Assembly (NCBI GenBank): GCA_038532735.1
Contig: JBCBAC010000004.1
Span: 124,001 to 188,000 of the forward strand
Direction: 5' to 3'
Source of the DNA: JAHTBL01 sp038532735
GTDB taxonomy: Bacteria; Pseudomonadota; Alphaproteobacteria; Rhodobacterales; Rhodobacteraceae
Length of the DNA: 64,000 nucleotides
Shown here piece by piece: positions 43,666 to 52,438 of the stretch (its first letter is position 1; the number at the start of each line of letters is the position of its first letter). The position numbers and the translations under genes were made by a program. The notes beneath the pieces were generated by a model. It had not been told where the DNA came from. It ran no database searches and saw only the letters and a program-made list of their open reading frames with translations.

Positions 43666-44172
43666 ATGAAAGATGTACTGAGTTCCCATGTGAAAGGGCT
43701 TTCGCGCCGGATCAGCCCCGGCGAAGCAAAGCTCTTCGCCGCATTCCTTGTGGGTGCTGTGTTTGGGATGGTTCTGTCCTGGTCGGCGTTGGAGACCTTG
43801 TCGTGGCGCAGCACGCCGACAGCCGCAGCCTGGACCGCGCAGGAGCGCTGGCTTGTTTTTACTGGGACATTCGTGATGGGCGGGCTGATCTTTTTCATGC
43901 GCAAACATTTTGGCCATGGCGGCTTTCTGGGCTTGGTGCGCACAGCCATCGCCGGGGTCTGGGTGCTGTTTCTGGCCGGGGTCATCACCGGCACGCTGAA
44001 CATGCCGCTCTGGGGGACAACTTTCGGGGTCATCATCATCGCGGGCACGCTTGTTGAGTCACCGCTGGTCGCGGTTGCCGCGATCATTGCGTTGGGCTTG
44101 GTGCATTGGTTGTGCAGACCCTGGCAGATCGAGCGCCGCTCGATTTTTGGCTTCGGCGAGATGGAGTTTTAG
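43666..44172 (+). CDS. Inner-membrane protein of unknown function
   Basis: 168 residues. After a basic N-terminal stretch (HVKGLSRRISPGEAKL) come about four membrane segments (FAAFLVGAVFGMVLSWSAL, WLVFTGTFVMGGLIFFM, AIAGVWVLFLAGVITGTL, GVIIIAGTLVESPLVAVAA). I recognise no family. ATG 43666 is chosen because residues before it look non-coding. It is divergent from cobS; a TATAAT at 43593-43598 upstream could be its -10 element, but no -35 is clear. Its end faces the converging J-domain gene. Confidence 0.65.
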   Translation: MKDVLSSHVKGLSRRISPGEAKLFAAFLVGAVFGMVLSWSALETLSWRSTPTAAAWTAQERWLVFTGTFVMGGLIFFMRKHFGHGGFLGLVRTAIAGVWVLFLAGVITGTLNMPLWGTTFGVIIIAGTLVESPLVAVAAIIALGLVHWLCRPWQIERRSIFGFGEMEF

Positions 44173-44261
44173 CAGGTCACGGCTTGGGATATGGTGGAGC
44201 CTCCGGATCAGGTCTGGTAGGCGCGTTGAGCTTGGGGCCCGGATCAAGTTTGGCGTGAGTT

Positions 44262-44891
44262 TTACTTGAAGCTGCGGCTTTCCTTGATCTGATCCCAAGC
44301 CCAGACAACCTCCTGCAATTTCTCTTCGTCCGAGCGGTCCCCGCCATTCATGTCCGGGTGCAGAATCTTGATCAGTGCCTTGTAGCTTTTACGAATCTCG
44401 GCCTTGGTCCAGTGGTCCTTGGCTTCGAGGATCTCAATCGCGCGGCGTTCGGTCGGGGGCAGCTTGCGCGTGCCTGTGATCGACTTACCGGGGTTGCGGG
44501 TGGCATTGGCGCCCAGAACCTCATGCGCGTCGTTGATGCCGAGCCGGGCCCAGGCGCGTTGTTCGTCGGTCTGTTTGCCGAAGGGTTTTGTCTCCCGCTC
44601 CCAGACGCGGTCCTTGTCCATCTGCTCGTTGAATGCCTCGTCCGAGGTGCCGTCAAAAAAGTTCCACTTCAGATTATACTCGCGCACGTGGTCTTTGCAG
44701 AACCAGAAGAAATCATCGAGGCTGTCGGGTGATTTGGGTGCGCGGTACTTGCCGGCCTCTTCGCAGCCGGGCTTGTCGCAAATCCGGGTCGAGGTCTCAA
44801 AGGCGCCGGACATGCCGCGGCGGCCGCGGGTGTTCTTCTTCTTTGCAGAAGAGACGGACATATCAAAACCGAAGGGATCGTCTTTGGACAT
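44262..44891 (-). CDS. J-domain (DnaJ-like) co-chaperone protein
   Basis: 209 residues. The J domain is at the C-terminus (about 145-209) with helix II AEIRKSYKALIKILHPDMNG and the essential HPD motif. The N-terminal part has two cysteines (RICDKPGCEEAGKYRAP) that may bind zinc and a conserved FFWFCKDHVREYNLKWNFFDG. Such proteins stimulate DnaK ATPase. A J-domain gene beside cobS is usual in alphaproteobacteria, so it may help chelatase assembly, though that is inference. It is divergent from bolA, 76 bases away. Confidence 0.88.
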   Translation of the reverse strand: MSKDDPFGFDMSVSSAKKKNTRGRRGMSGAFETSTRICDKPGCEEAGKYRAPKSPDSLDDFFWFCKDHVREYNLKWNFFDGTSDEAFNEQMDKDRVWERETKPFGKQTDEQRAWARLGINDAHEVLGANATRNPGKSITGTRKLPPTERRAIEILEAKDHWTKAEIRKSYKALIKILHPDMNGGDRSDEEKLQEVVWAWDQIKESRSFK

Positions 44892-44967
44892 AGCGTGTAT
44901 ACCTTTTCGACTCGGAAAGGGCAGTTTAGACTGTGATCTCCGAGATTGAAGGGGGGCGGGTGAAAAA

Positions 44968-45222
44968 ATGTCGAGAACAGAAGAAATCAGAACAGCGTTG
45001 GAGGCGAGTTTCGCGCCGCAAGCCCTTGAAGTTATTGACGAAAGCGAAAGCCATCGCGGCCATGCAGGCTATCAGGAAGGCGGCGAAAGCCATTTCCGTG
45101 TGCGGATCAAAGCCGATGCGTTTGCTCCTATGAGCCGGATCGAGCGACACCGCGCGGTGCACAAGGCACTTGGCGCCGATCTGGTCGGGCGCATTCACGC
45201 ATTGGCTTTGGAAATCAGCTAA
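44968..45222 (+). CDS. bolA: BolA-family protein
   Basis: 84 residues. The BolA fold shows as MSRTEEIRTALEASFAPQALEVIDES, the conserved HRGHAGYQEGGESHFRV (His residues used for Fe-S binding with a monothiol glutaredoxin), and the class II KH-like region SRIERHRAVHKAL. BolA proteins act with glutaredoxins in iron-sulfur handling and stress. The stop codon abuts that of the converging DUF4177 gene with no space between. Confidence 0.9.
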   Translation: MSRTEEIRTALEASFAPQALEVIDESESHRGHAGYQEGGESHFRVRIKADAFAPMSRIERHRAVHKALGADLVGRIHALALEIS

Positions 45223-45615
45223 TCACTCAGCCGCGACGTTGGAGCCATCCGAGGGCTTGTCGGTGTTCACGGCAGGGCCGACGGGCGGCGCTTTGCCGGG
45301 CTCTTCGGCTTGCTTGATCAGCTTGGCGGCCTCGGGTTCGGATTTTGGAGAGGGCACAGGCGCAATCACAGCGTCATTGCTTTCAAGCGGGCGGCGGAAG
45401 ACGAGCACATTCTGAAAGACAGTTGTTCTGGAGGTCAGACCGCTGCGTTCTTCTGACGGAAGGGTGTCTGCGCGCTGGTATTCCCAGCCTTGCGCGCCCA
45501 TCTCGTTCATGAGGCTTTCGAGCGTATGCGCAAAGCGCGCATCGCCTGCCTTGACGCCTTTGACCTTCTCGCCCCGCTTGGGCGCAGGCACGACTTTGTA
45601 TTCGAACTTGGTCAT
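45223..45615 (-). CDS. DUF4177-type protein with proline-rich tail
   Basis: 130 residues. The first ~80 (MTKFEYKVVPAPKRG, ESLMNEMGAQGWEYQRADTLP, TVFQNVLVFRRPL) fit the small DUF4177 domain, whose function is unknown. The remainder is a disordered Pro/Ala/Glu-rich tail. ATG 45615 is used; an upstream start would add a hydrophobic stretch (MAFCALFATLLCTGWEFS) that could be a signal sequence but has no good ribosome site. It converges with bolA with no bases between the stops. Confidence 0.7.
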   Translation of the reverse strand: MTKFEYKVVPAPKRGEKVKGVKAGDARFAHTLESLMNEMGAQGWEYQRADTLPSEERSGLTSRTTVFQNVLVFRRPLESNDAVIAPVPSPKSEPEAAKLIKQAEEPGKAPPVGPAVNTDKPSDGSNVAAE

Positions 45616-45767
45616 CGAGAACTCCCATCCAGTGCAGAGCAACGTAGCAAATAAAGCACAAAAGGCCAAGATATTAAGGGCTTAGCCAGTTCCACAAGGG
45701 TTGGTGGATCACGCCCCACTCAATGCGAGATATAGGGGCGCGTGCTGCGCGCACAAGGCGGTGCGCG

Positions 45768-47279
45768 TTACTCCGCCAATTTCTTGGCGACGATTTCGTT
45801 CACCGCTTTGGGGTTCGCCTTGCCGCCGGTGGCTTTCATCACCTGACCCACGAACCAGCCCGCGAGCTTGGGGTTTTCCTTAGCCTTTTCGACCTGCGCG
45901 GGGTTGTCAGCGATCACCTGATCGACTGCGGCTTCAATGGCGCCCGTGTCGGTGACCTGCTTCATGCCGCGTGCTTCGACGATCTCAGCCGGGTCGCCAC
46001 CTTCGGTATAGACGATCTCAAAGAGGTCCTTGGCGATCTTGCCGCTGATATCGCCCTTGGTGATCAGCGCGATGATCCCGCCCAACTGCTCGGGCGAGAC
46101 GGGACTATCGGTGATCTCTTTCTCGTCCTTCTTCAGGCGGCCGAAAAGCTCGTTGATGACCCAATTCGCGGCCAGCTTGCCGTCGCGGCCCTCGGCTACT
46201 TTTTCAAAGAAGGCAGCGGAGGCGGTCTCGGCCGTCAGCACAGAAGCGTCGTAGTCAGACAGACTGAAGTCGCTGATAAAGCGCGCTTTCTTTTCGTCGG
46301 GCAGCTCGGGCAGGGCTTTGGCGATGTCATCAACCCAGCCTTGCTCAATCTCCAGAGGCAGCAAGTCGGGGCAGGGGAAATAGCGGTAATCATGCGCCTC
46401 TTCCTTGGAGCGCATCGATCGCGTCTCGCCCTTGTCTGGATCGTAGAGGCGCGTTTCCTGCACGACCGCGCCGCCATCCTCGATGATGGCGATCTGGCGA
46501 CGGGCCTCGACCTCGATCGCTTGCTGGATAAAGCGCATGGAGTTCATGTTCTTGATCTCGCAGCGCGTGCCGAGATGGCTGAAATCCTGCGTCTCCTGAT
46601 ACTTCTCGTAGTCGCCCGGACGGCAGACCGAGACATTCACGTCCGCCCGCAGGTTGCCGTTTTGCATATTGCCGTCGCAAGTACCCAGATATTGCGTGAT
46701 CTGGCGCAGCTTGCCGACATAGGCGGCGGCCTCTTCCGGGCCGCGGATGTCGGGGCGGGAGACGATCTCCATCAGGGCGACGCCGGTGCGGTTCAGATCG
46801 ACAAAGGACATGTTCGGGTCCATATCGTGGATGGATTTGCCCGCGTCCTGCTCAAGGTGGATGCGTTCCACGCGCACCAGACGCGCGGTGCCATCGCCCA
46901 GTTCGACCAGCACTTCGCCTTCGCCCACGATGGGGTGATAGAGCTGGCTGATCTGGTAGCCCTGGGGCAGGTCGGGGTAGAAATAGTTCTTCCGGTCGAA
47001 GGCCGACCAGAGGTTGATATCGGCTTTCAGCCCAAGGCCGGTGCGCACGGCCTGGGCCACGCAAAACTCGTTGATGACGGGCAGCATGCCGGGCATCGCC
47101 GCATCCACAAAGGCCACGTTGCTGTTGGGTTCCGCGCCGAATGTCGTGGAGGCCCCCGAAAAGAGCTTGGCGTTAGAGGCGACCTGCGCGTGCACCTCAA
47201 GGCCGATCACAAGCTCCCAATCGTGCTTGGCGCCAGCGATCACTTTGGGTTTTGGGGTCTCGTATGTCAGATCGAGCAT
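45768..47279 (-). CDS. gatB: Asp/Glu-tRNA(Asn/Gln) amidotransferase subunit B
   Basis: 503 residues. GatB is the kinase subunit of GatCAB, which converts Glu-tRNA(Gln) and Asp-tRNA(Asn) to Gln- and Asn-tRNA. WELVIGLEVHAQVASNAKLFSG begins the catalytic cradle, DLPQGYQISQLYHPIVGEG and FVDLNRTGVALMEIVSRPD follow, and the C-terminal YqeY-like tRNA-binding tail ends VGQVMKATGGKANPKAVNEIV. ATG 47279 starts MLDLTYETPK. GatA and GatC are not in the window. Confidence 0.96.
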   Translation of the reverse strand: MLDLTYETPKPKVIAGAKHDWELVIGLEVHAQVASNAKLFSGASTTFGAEPNSNVAFVDAAMPGMLPVINEFCVAQAVRTGLGLKADINLWSAFDRKNYFYPDLPQGYQISQLYHPIVGEGEVLVELGDGTARLVRVERIHLEQDAGKSIHDMDPNMSFVDLNRTGVALMEIVSRPDIRGPEEAAAYVGKLRQITQYLGTCDGNMQNGNLRADVNVSVCRPGDYEKYQETQDFSHLGTRCEIKNMNSMRFIQQAIEVEARRQIAIIEDGGAVVQETRLYDPDKGETRSMRSKEEAHDYRYFPCPDLLPLEIEQGWVDDIAKALPELPDEKKARFISDFSLSDYDASVLTAETASAAFFEKVAEGRDGKLAANWVINELFGRLKKDEKEITDSPVSPEQLGGIIALITKGDISGKIAKDLFEIVYTEGGDPAEIVEARGMKQVTDTGAIEAAVDQVIADNPAQVEKAKENPKLAGWFVGQVMKATGGKANPKAVNEIVAKKLAE

Positions 47280-47450
47280 GGGGCAGGTCCTGTTCGTGGG
47301 TCTCAGGCGTTTTAGGCCGCAGCGCGAAGCGGGACAAGAGGGGGATTTATGCCGACAGTTGCAGGCGTTTCGGCGGGTTGTCTGCGCGTGCGAAACAATG
47401 CGGCACCGCGCCTCTTGCCAGCGCGGTTTTGGCTGGGGCAGTCTGAGTGG

Positions 47451-48173
47451 ATGAAACGTATAGCTGCCTTTGTTCTGAGTATCTTAGCTGCCTTTCCTTT
47501 GGCTGCTGACCCATCGCAAATCCGGCCAGTGTCGCGGGCCACAGCGATGGACCGCGTGGTCGATGCGAGGGTTGAGTTGCCTACGCCACGCGTCTCGGAA
47601 AATCTGCGCCCCATCGCACGGGACGAGATTTTTCCACGTATGCGCTGGGATCACCGGGGCGAGCACGCGCTGTGGACACGCGCGGCGATGGAGGCGGTGC
47701 AGGGGCATGGCGCGCCGCTGATTTCGATGGTTCCGAAAGACATTGCGGATTGGTGCCCGGCTTATCCGGAGAACGGACCAGAACGGCGTGCGGCGTTTTG
47801 GGTGGGCTTTATGTCTGCGCTGTCCAAGCATGAAAGCACCTACAAGCCGCGCGCTGTTGGGGGTGGCGGCAAGTGGTACGGCTTGCTCCAAATCCTGCCC
47901 GCGACGGCGCGCGGCTATGGCTGCCGCGTGGGAACCGGAGAGGCGCTGAAAAACGGGCCTGCAAACCTCAGCTGTGCGGCGCGGATCATGGCCGTTACCG
48001 TCAAGCGCGACGGGGTCATTCATGCGCGCCAACCAAGGTGGAGCGGGGTCTCTGCCGATTGGGGGCCGATGCGCAGCACCTCGAAACGCGCAGACATGGC
48101 CAACTGGTTGAAGAAGCAAAGCTATTGCAAATCTCTGAGCGTCTTGCGCCCTATGGCGCGGCCTTTGGATTAA
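47451..48173 (+). CDS. Lytic transglycosylase (SLT domain), exported
   Basis: 240 residues. MKRIAAFVLSILAAFPLAAD is a signal peptide. The SLT catalytic pattern appears at about residues 128-150: the acid Glu in SALSKHESTYKPRAV, then WYGLLQILPATARGYGC (GLLQI replaces the usual GLMQI). It would cleave peptidoglycan between MurNAc and GlcNAc to form anhydro ends. The C-terminal domain (NGPANLSCAARIMAV) holds further cysteines, perhaps in disulfides. It is divergent from gatB, and its last four bases overlap the end of the converging gene. Confidence 0.8.
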   Translation: MKRIAAFVLSILAAFPLAADPSQIRPVSRATAMDRVVDARVELPTPRVSENLRPIARDEIFPRMRWDHRGEHALWTRAAMEAVQGHGAPLISMVPKDIADWCPAYPENGPERRAAFWVGFMSALSKHESTYKPRAVGGGGKWYGLLQILPATARGYGCRVGTGEALKNGPANLSCAARIMAVTVKRDGVIHARQPRWSGVSADWGPMRSTSKRADMANWLKKQSYCKSLSVLRPMARPLD

Positions 48174-48580
48174 GGAGCATTGTGGGCGATATCGAAGCGG
48201 GCGAGCTGCGCGCGTAGCCTGCCGCTTGTTGGATAGCTTTCCTGCGGAAGGATGATAACGCCGCCCTCTTTCAGGTGAACTGTCACGCGGTCGGGGCCGT
48301 CGCTTTCTGCGATGATGTGAACCCGATCAATCTCTTGCGCTGTGATGAAGCCGGTTTGCCCCTCGCCGTAGTAATGCAGACCGGACCCATCCAGTGTCAT
48401 GCCTGCCTTTGGGTTCAGGTAAAACCGCCAGATCAAGAGGATCGCACCGCTGCCCCAGATGGCGAGAATCCACCAGGGCGCGTCCATCACGATAGCCCCA
48501 AGCACCATCGCGACACCGATCAGGGTGACGATCAGGTAATACGCGTCGCGGCCGGTGACATGATAATCGTAGGGTTTCAT
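48170..48580 (-). CDS. Small membrane protein of unknown function
   Basis: 136 residues. Two adjacent membrane segments (YYLIVTLIGVAMVLGAIVM and WWILAIWGSGAILLIWRFY) are followed by a soluble beta-rich part (MTLDGSGLHYYGEGQTG, DRVTVHLKEGGVIILP) that looks like a PH-like domain. I cannot assign a function. Its stop region overlaps the transglycosylase stop by four bases, tail to tail. It lies just downstream of pepN's end region in the same direction as pepN. Confidence 0.65.
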   Translation of the reverse strand: MKPYDYHVTGRDAYYLIVTLIGVAMVLGAIVMDAPWWILAIWGSGAILLIWRFYLNPKAGMTLDGSGLHYYGEGQTGFITAQEIDRVHIIAESDGPDRVTVHLKEGGVIILPQESYPTSGRLRAQLARFDIAHNAP

Positions 48581-48619
48581 GTCCCCGGTATAGTGGGCAA
48601 TTCTGGCTGAATTTTGGCG

Positions 48620-51178
48620 CTAGGGCTGTGCGCTGCGGATGCGGGTCAGCATTTCCGTGCTGTCGCGGGAGAGGCCCTCTTGCGCGAGGATGCGGTCGAT
48701 TTGGGCCAGCATCTTGGCTTGACGATCCGCGTCATAGCGCGGCCATGTCTCAAACGCGGTGCACATGCGCGCGGTGGTCTGCGGGTTCAGCGGATCAAGC
48801 TTGATCAGCCAATCCGCCAGTACGCGGTAGCCCTCGCCCGAGTCGTGGTGGAAGCCTGCGGGAACCATCGCCAAAGCACCCAACGTGGCGCGGAAGCGAT
48901 TGGGGTTTTTCATCGTGAAATCAGGGTGCTGAGTCAGTTTCTCGGCCACATCCGCCACATCGCGCGGGGCGGCGAGGGAGACCTGAAGCCCGAACCATTT
49001 GTCGATGACCAGACGGTCCTCGCGCCACTGGTTGTAGAAATCTGCAACGGCGCCGTCGCCTTTGCCCGCCTCGATCAAACAGGCGAGGGCAGCGAGCTGC
49101 TGGGTCATGTTTGTTGCGGCCTCGTATTGCGCGCCTGCCTGCACACCGCCGTCGATGCGCGTGAGGTAAGACAGCGCCGTGTTGGCCAGCGCGCGTTTGC
49201 CGGATTGTTCGGCGTTGGGCTTGTAGGGCTCGACGACCTGATGGGCGGCGTAAAGGCGGGGCAGGCTGTCTTGCAGATGCTCGGCAATCATCTGGCGCAG
49301 GGTTTGAACCGCGTCGTAGATCGCGGACGGGTCGGGCGTTTCGCCAGCATCCACAAGGGCTTGGGCAATTTCATCCTGGCTGGGCAGGCCAAGGCAAAGC
49401 GCGCGGAAGGCCGGATCGCCCGCCTCATCGCGTGCCATGGTGGCAAGCGCGTCCAGATAGGCGGTGGCGGGTGGGGTGCCGTCGCGGACCATTGCAAGGA
49501 GCGTTTCACGCGCCAGCATGCGCCCGGCCTCCCACGCGTTGAAGGGGTCGGTGTCGTGGGCCAGCAGGAAGGCGCGCTCCTCGGCGCTGGTTTCGCGCTG
49601 CAAGATGACGGGGGCAGAGAAGCCACGCAGGATCGAGGGGACGGGTTTTGCGGCGAGGGCGTCGAAGGTGAAGCCTTGGGTGGCCTCGGTCATCTCCAGC
49701 ACGGTGGTCGGCACGAGCTCGGTACCATCCTCAGACAGAAGGCCCACAGCAATAGGGATCACCTGTGGCTCTTTGGCGTCCTGTCCGGGGGTGGGCGGCG
49801 TGCTTTGGGTGAATGCCAGCGTGTAGGTGCCGCCTTCAAAACTGTCCGTAACGCTTAGACGCGGTGTTCCGGCTTGGGAATACCAACGCTTGAATTGGGT
49901 CAGATCACGGCCCGTGCTGTCCTCGAACACCTTGAGCCAATCCTCGATCGTGCAGGCCTGCCCGTCGTGACGCTCGAAGTAAAGATCGCAGCCTTTGCGG
50001 TAGGCGTCAGGCCCGATCAGGGTGTGGAGCATGCGGATCACCTCCGCGCCTTTTTCATAGACGGTGGCGGTGTAGAAATTGTTGATCTCGACAAATCTCT
50101 CGGGGCGCACAGGATGCGCGAGGGGGCCGTTATCTTCGCGGAACTGACGCCCGCGGAGGGCGAGCACATCGCTGATCCGCGCCACGGCGGCAGAGCGCAT
50201 GTCGGCGGTGAATTGCTGGTCACGGAAGACGGTGAGACCTTCCTTCAGGCAGAGCTGGAACCAATCGCGGCAGGTGATGCGGTTGCCGGTCCAGTTGTGA
50301 AAGTATTCATGGGCGATAATTGCCTCGATACGTTCGAAATTTGCATCAGTAGACGTCTCTGGGGAGGCGAGAACGGCGGAAGAGTTGAAAATGTTTAAGC
50401 CCTTATTCTCCATCGCGCCCATGTTGAAGTCGTCAACGGCCACGATATTGAAGAGATCAAGGTCATATTCACGACCATACGCCACTTCATCCCAGCGCAT
50501 GGAGGCCTTGAGCGCCTCCATCCCGAAGGCGCATTTGCCGATATCCGGTGCGCGCACGTAAAGGTTGAGATCAACCTCGCGACCAGCGCGGGTTGTGAAC
50601 CTGTCGGAATGTGCAACAAGATCACCTGCCACGAGGGCAAAGAGATAGGCGGGCTTGGGCCACGGATCATGCCATTCCGCCCAGCCGTCGCCTTGACCGG
50701 TCGGGTTGCCGTTCGACAGCATCACCGGCAAATCGCCCTCAATCCGGACGGCGAAGACGGCCATGACATCGGGGCGGTCAGGGTAGTAGGTGATCTTGCG
50801 AAAGCCCTCCGCCTCGCATTGGGTGCAATACATGCCGTTGGACATATAGAGCCCTTCGAGCGCGGTGTTCGTCTCGGGGCTGATCTCCACCTCGGCCTCC
50901 CAAGTGAACGGCGCGTCGGGGACGTCGCAACGCAGACCATCGTCGGTCAGAACGGGGGCAACCTCCGCCCCATCGATCTTCGCCCATTTCAGGTCAAGCT
51001 CTTCGCCATGCAGGAAAAAATCGGGCGATGTGGCCTTGGGGTTCGGCGTGAACCGAATGCGGCTGACAACGCGGGTGGATGTGGGGGCCAGCTTGAAGGT
51101 CAGATGCACCTCCTCCACCAGATAGGCGGGGGGCGTGTAATCGCTGAGGTAGATCGTCTGGGGGGCGGCGTCGCGCAT
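48620..51178 (-). CDS. pepN: Aminopeptidase N (M1 family)
   Basis: 852 residues, similar to Escherichia coli PepN. The exopeptidase motif GAMENKGLNIFN is near residue 262, and zinc motif HEYFHNWTGNRIT (HExxH) plus LKEGLTVFRDQ (third ligand Glu) near 300. The N-terminal beta domain starts with TIYLSDYTPPAYLVEEVHL, and the C-terminal alpha-helical domain ends ILAQEGLSRDSTEMLTRIR. It removes N-terminal residues from peptides in the cytoplasm. ATG 51178 (MRDAAPQTIYL) fits; the open frame above it is not peptidase-like. Confidence 0.95.
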   Translation of the reverse strand: MRDAAPQTIYLSDYTPPAYLVEEVHLTFKLAPTSTRVVSRIRFTPNPKATSPDFFLHGEELDLKWAKIDGAEVAPVLTDDGLRCDVPDAPFTWEAEVEISPETNTALEGLYMSNGMYCTQCEAEGFRKITYYPDRPDVMAVFAVRIEGDLPVMLSNGNPTGQGDGWAEWHDPWPKPAYLFALVAGDLVAHSDRFTTRAGREVDLNLYVRAPDIGKCAFGMEALKASMRWDEVAYGREYDLDLFNIVAVDDFNMGAMENKGLNIFNSSAVLASPETSTDANFERIEAIIAHEYFHNWTGNRITCRDWFQLCLKEGLTVFRDQQFTADMRSAAVARISDVLALRGRQFREDNGPLAHPVRPERFVEINNFYTATVYEKGAEVIRMLHTLIGPDAYRKGCDLYFERHDGQACTIEDWLKVFEDSTGRDLTQFKRWYSQAGTPRLSVTDSFEGGTYTLAFTQSTPPTPGQDAKEPQVIPIAVGLLSEDGTELVPTTVLEMTEATQGFTFDALAAKPVPSILRGFSAPVILQRETSAEERAFLLAHDTDPFNAWEAGRMLARETLLAMVRDGTPPATAYLDALATMARDEAGDPAFRALCLGLPSQDEIAQALVDAGETPDPSAIYDAVQTLRQMIAEHLQDSLPRLYAAHQVVEPYKPNAEQSGKRALANTALSYLTRIDGGVQAGAQYEAATNMTQQLAALACLIEAGKGDGAVADFYNQWREDRLVIDKWFGLQVSLAAPRDVADVAEKLTQHPDFTMKNPNRFRATLGALAMVPAGFHHDSGEGYRVLADWLIKLDPLNPQTTARMCTAFETWPRYDADRQAKMLAQIDRILAQEGLSRDSTEMLTRIRSAQP

Positions 51179-51302
51179 GGGGGTCTCCTTGGTTGTGAGA
51201 AGGGTAGCGGTGCGCCCGGTCGCTGCAAGGCGAAAACATCCTGACAGAACGCTGTCAGGAGGGGTGTGCCACAAGGGAGCATCTGATAAAGGAGACAGAG
51301 AC

Positions 51303-51671
51303 ATGAGCTACACCCCTGCAAACCCCGTTGTCTGGAGCGAAGTGCCTGTGCGCGATCTGGGCAAAGCCTCGGCCTTTTATGGCGCTGTGACCGGAATGGA
51401 CATGGTGCGCGATGAGAACGGCCCGAACCCGATCGTCTTCTTCAGCGGAGATCGTGGGGTTTCGGGGCACCTCTACGAAGGCAAGCCCGCTGCGGACGAT
51501 CAGGGCCCGACAATACATCTGGCTGCAGAAGGGTCGATTGACGAGATGAAGGCGCGCGTTTGGGATGCGGGCGGGAAGGTTGTTTCAGACCCGATCCCGG
51601 TGCCGGACGGGCGGTTCATCTACTGTCTGGACCCCGACGGCAACTCCATCGGTCTGTTCGAGGGTAAGTGA
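51303..51671 (+). CDS. VOC-family (glyoxalase-like) protein
   Basis: 122 residues, one vicinal oxygen chelate domain: VVWSEVPVRDLGKASAFYGAVTG at the start and PDGRFIYCLDPDGNSIGLFEG at the end (metal-ligand-like Glu). Substrate unknown. AAAGGAGA precedes the ATG at a good distance. Its stop overlaps the start of the WYL regulator (TGATG), so the two are coupled and the regulator probably relates to its expression. Confidence 0.85.
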   Translation: MSYTPANPVVWSEVPVRDLGKASAFYGAVTGMDMVRDENGPNPIVFFSGDRGVSGHLYEGKPAADDQGPTIHLAAEGSIDEMKARVWDAGGKVVSDPIPVPDGRFIYCLDPDGNSIGLFEGK

Positions 51672-52384
51672 TGCGCCGGGCCGACCGTCTTTTCCAGATC
51701 GTGCAGTATCTGCGGGGCGGTCGGCTGACCACGGCGGCGCAATTGTCGGAAAAGCTGGAGGTCAGCGAGCGCACGATCTACCGCGATATCGCTGATCTGC
51801 AATCGACAGGCGTGCCGATAGATGGTGAAGCGGGCGTGGGTTATGTGATGGCAGAAGGGTATGACATCCCGCCGCTAATGTTCACGGCGTCGGAGATTAC
51901 CGCTCTGGTCGCAGGTGCCCGGTTGATCCGCGCGTGGGGCGGATCGGAGATGGCAGCGGCTGCGGAAGAAGCGCTCATCAAGGTGGATGCCGTCCTGCCG
52001 GCGGAGGCGCGGGCCAAGGCGCGCGCGGTCTCGGTGCATTCTTTAGGTGTGCAGATGGATGACGCCATACGCGCGCGTTTGGATCAGCTTGTTGCGGCTG
52101 TCGATCAAAGCAAGCGGCTTGAGTTTGCCTATCGGGATAAGGACGGTGCTGCCACGACGCGTGTGATCCGGCCTTTGGGTCAGTGGTTTTTCGCAGGTGT
52201 CTGGACTTGTGTCGGCTGGTGCGAATTGCGCGCTGATTTCAGGATGTTTCGCGTGGACCGGATGGCGGATTTGATCAGCGGCCCGGCTTTCAAGCCTGAG
52301 CGCGGCAAGACACTACGTGATTTCTATCGGGTGGAAGATGCCTGCGGGCAGCGCATGCCGGGCAGTGGCGGTCTTTTGGGCTGA
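51671..52384 (+). CDS. WYL-domain transcriptional regulator (YafY type)
   Basis: 237 residues. The N-terminal HTH_11 winged helix has LTTAAQLSEKLEVSERTIYRDI, and the WYL domain follows (LEFAYRDKDGAATTRVIRPL, FFAGVWTCVGWCELRADFRMFRVDRM). WYL proteins sense ligands, sometimes nucleotides, and often control stress or defence genes. It overlaps the VOC gene by one base. The usual W-Y-L triplet is altered, which is common in this group. The stop is followed at once by a repeat of the stop-proximal kind. Confidence 0.88.
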   Translation: MRRADRLFQIVQYLRGGRLTTAAQLSEKLEVSERTIYRDIADLQSTGVPIDGEAGVGYVMAEGYDIPPLMFTASEITALVAGARLIRAWGGSEMAAAAEEALIKVDAVLPAEARAKARAVSVHSLGVQMDDAIRARLDQLVAAVDQSKRLEFAYRDKDGAATTRVIRPLGQWFFAGVWTCVGWCELRADFRMFRVDRMADLISGPAFKPERGKTLRDFYRVEDACGQRMPGSGGLLG

Positions 52385-52420
52385 CCCCCGGATTTTGAGT
52401 TTTTTGCCAAGATGAAGAGG
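52385..52420 (+). repeat. Stop-proximal CCCCCGGATTTTGAG..AAGATGAAGAGG element
   Basis: Directly after the WYL stop codon comes CCCCCGGATTTTGAG, a T-run and GCCAAGATGAAGAGG. Similar tails occur at 37653-37680 and 57716-57750. Elements with this layout are commonly seen after genes in Rhodobacterales. Here it also lies just before the photolyase start at 52439. Confidence 0.45.
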
Positions 52421-52438
52421 CGGCTTATCTGGCTCTTC

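Noticed and set aside
45723..47315. A 530-codon open frame on the plus strand opposite gatB
   Set aside because: It is an antisense shadow: gatB on the minus strand is a clear full-length family member, and the opposite frame is open only because of GC-rich codon bias.
48614..49858. A 414-codon open frame opposite the 3' half of pepN
   Set aside because: Composition and repeats of Gly/Arg/Val without domains; pepN with intact HExxH and GAMEN motifs occupies this DNA.
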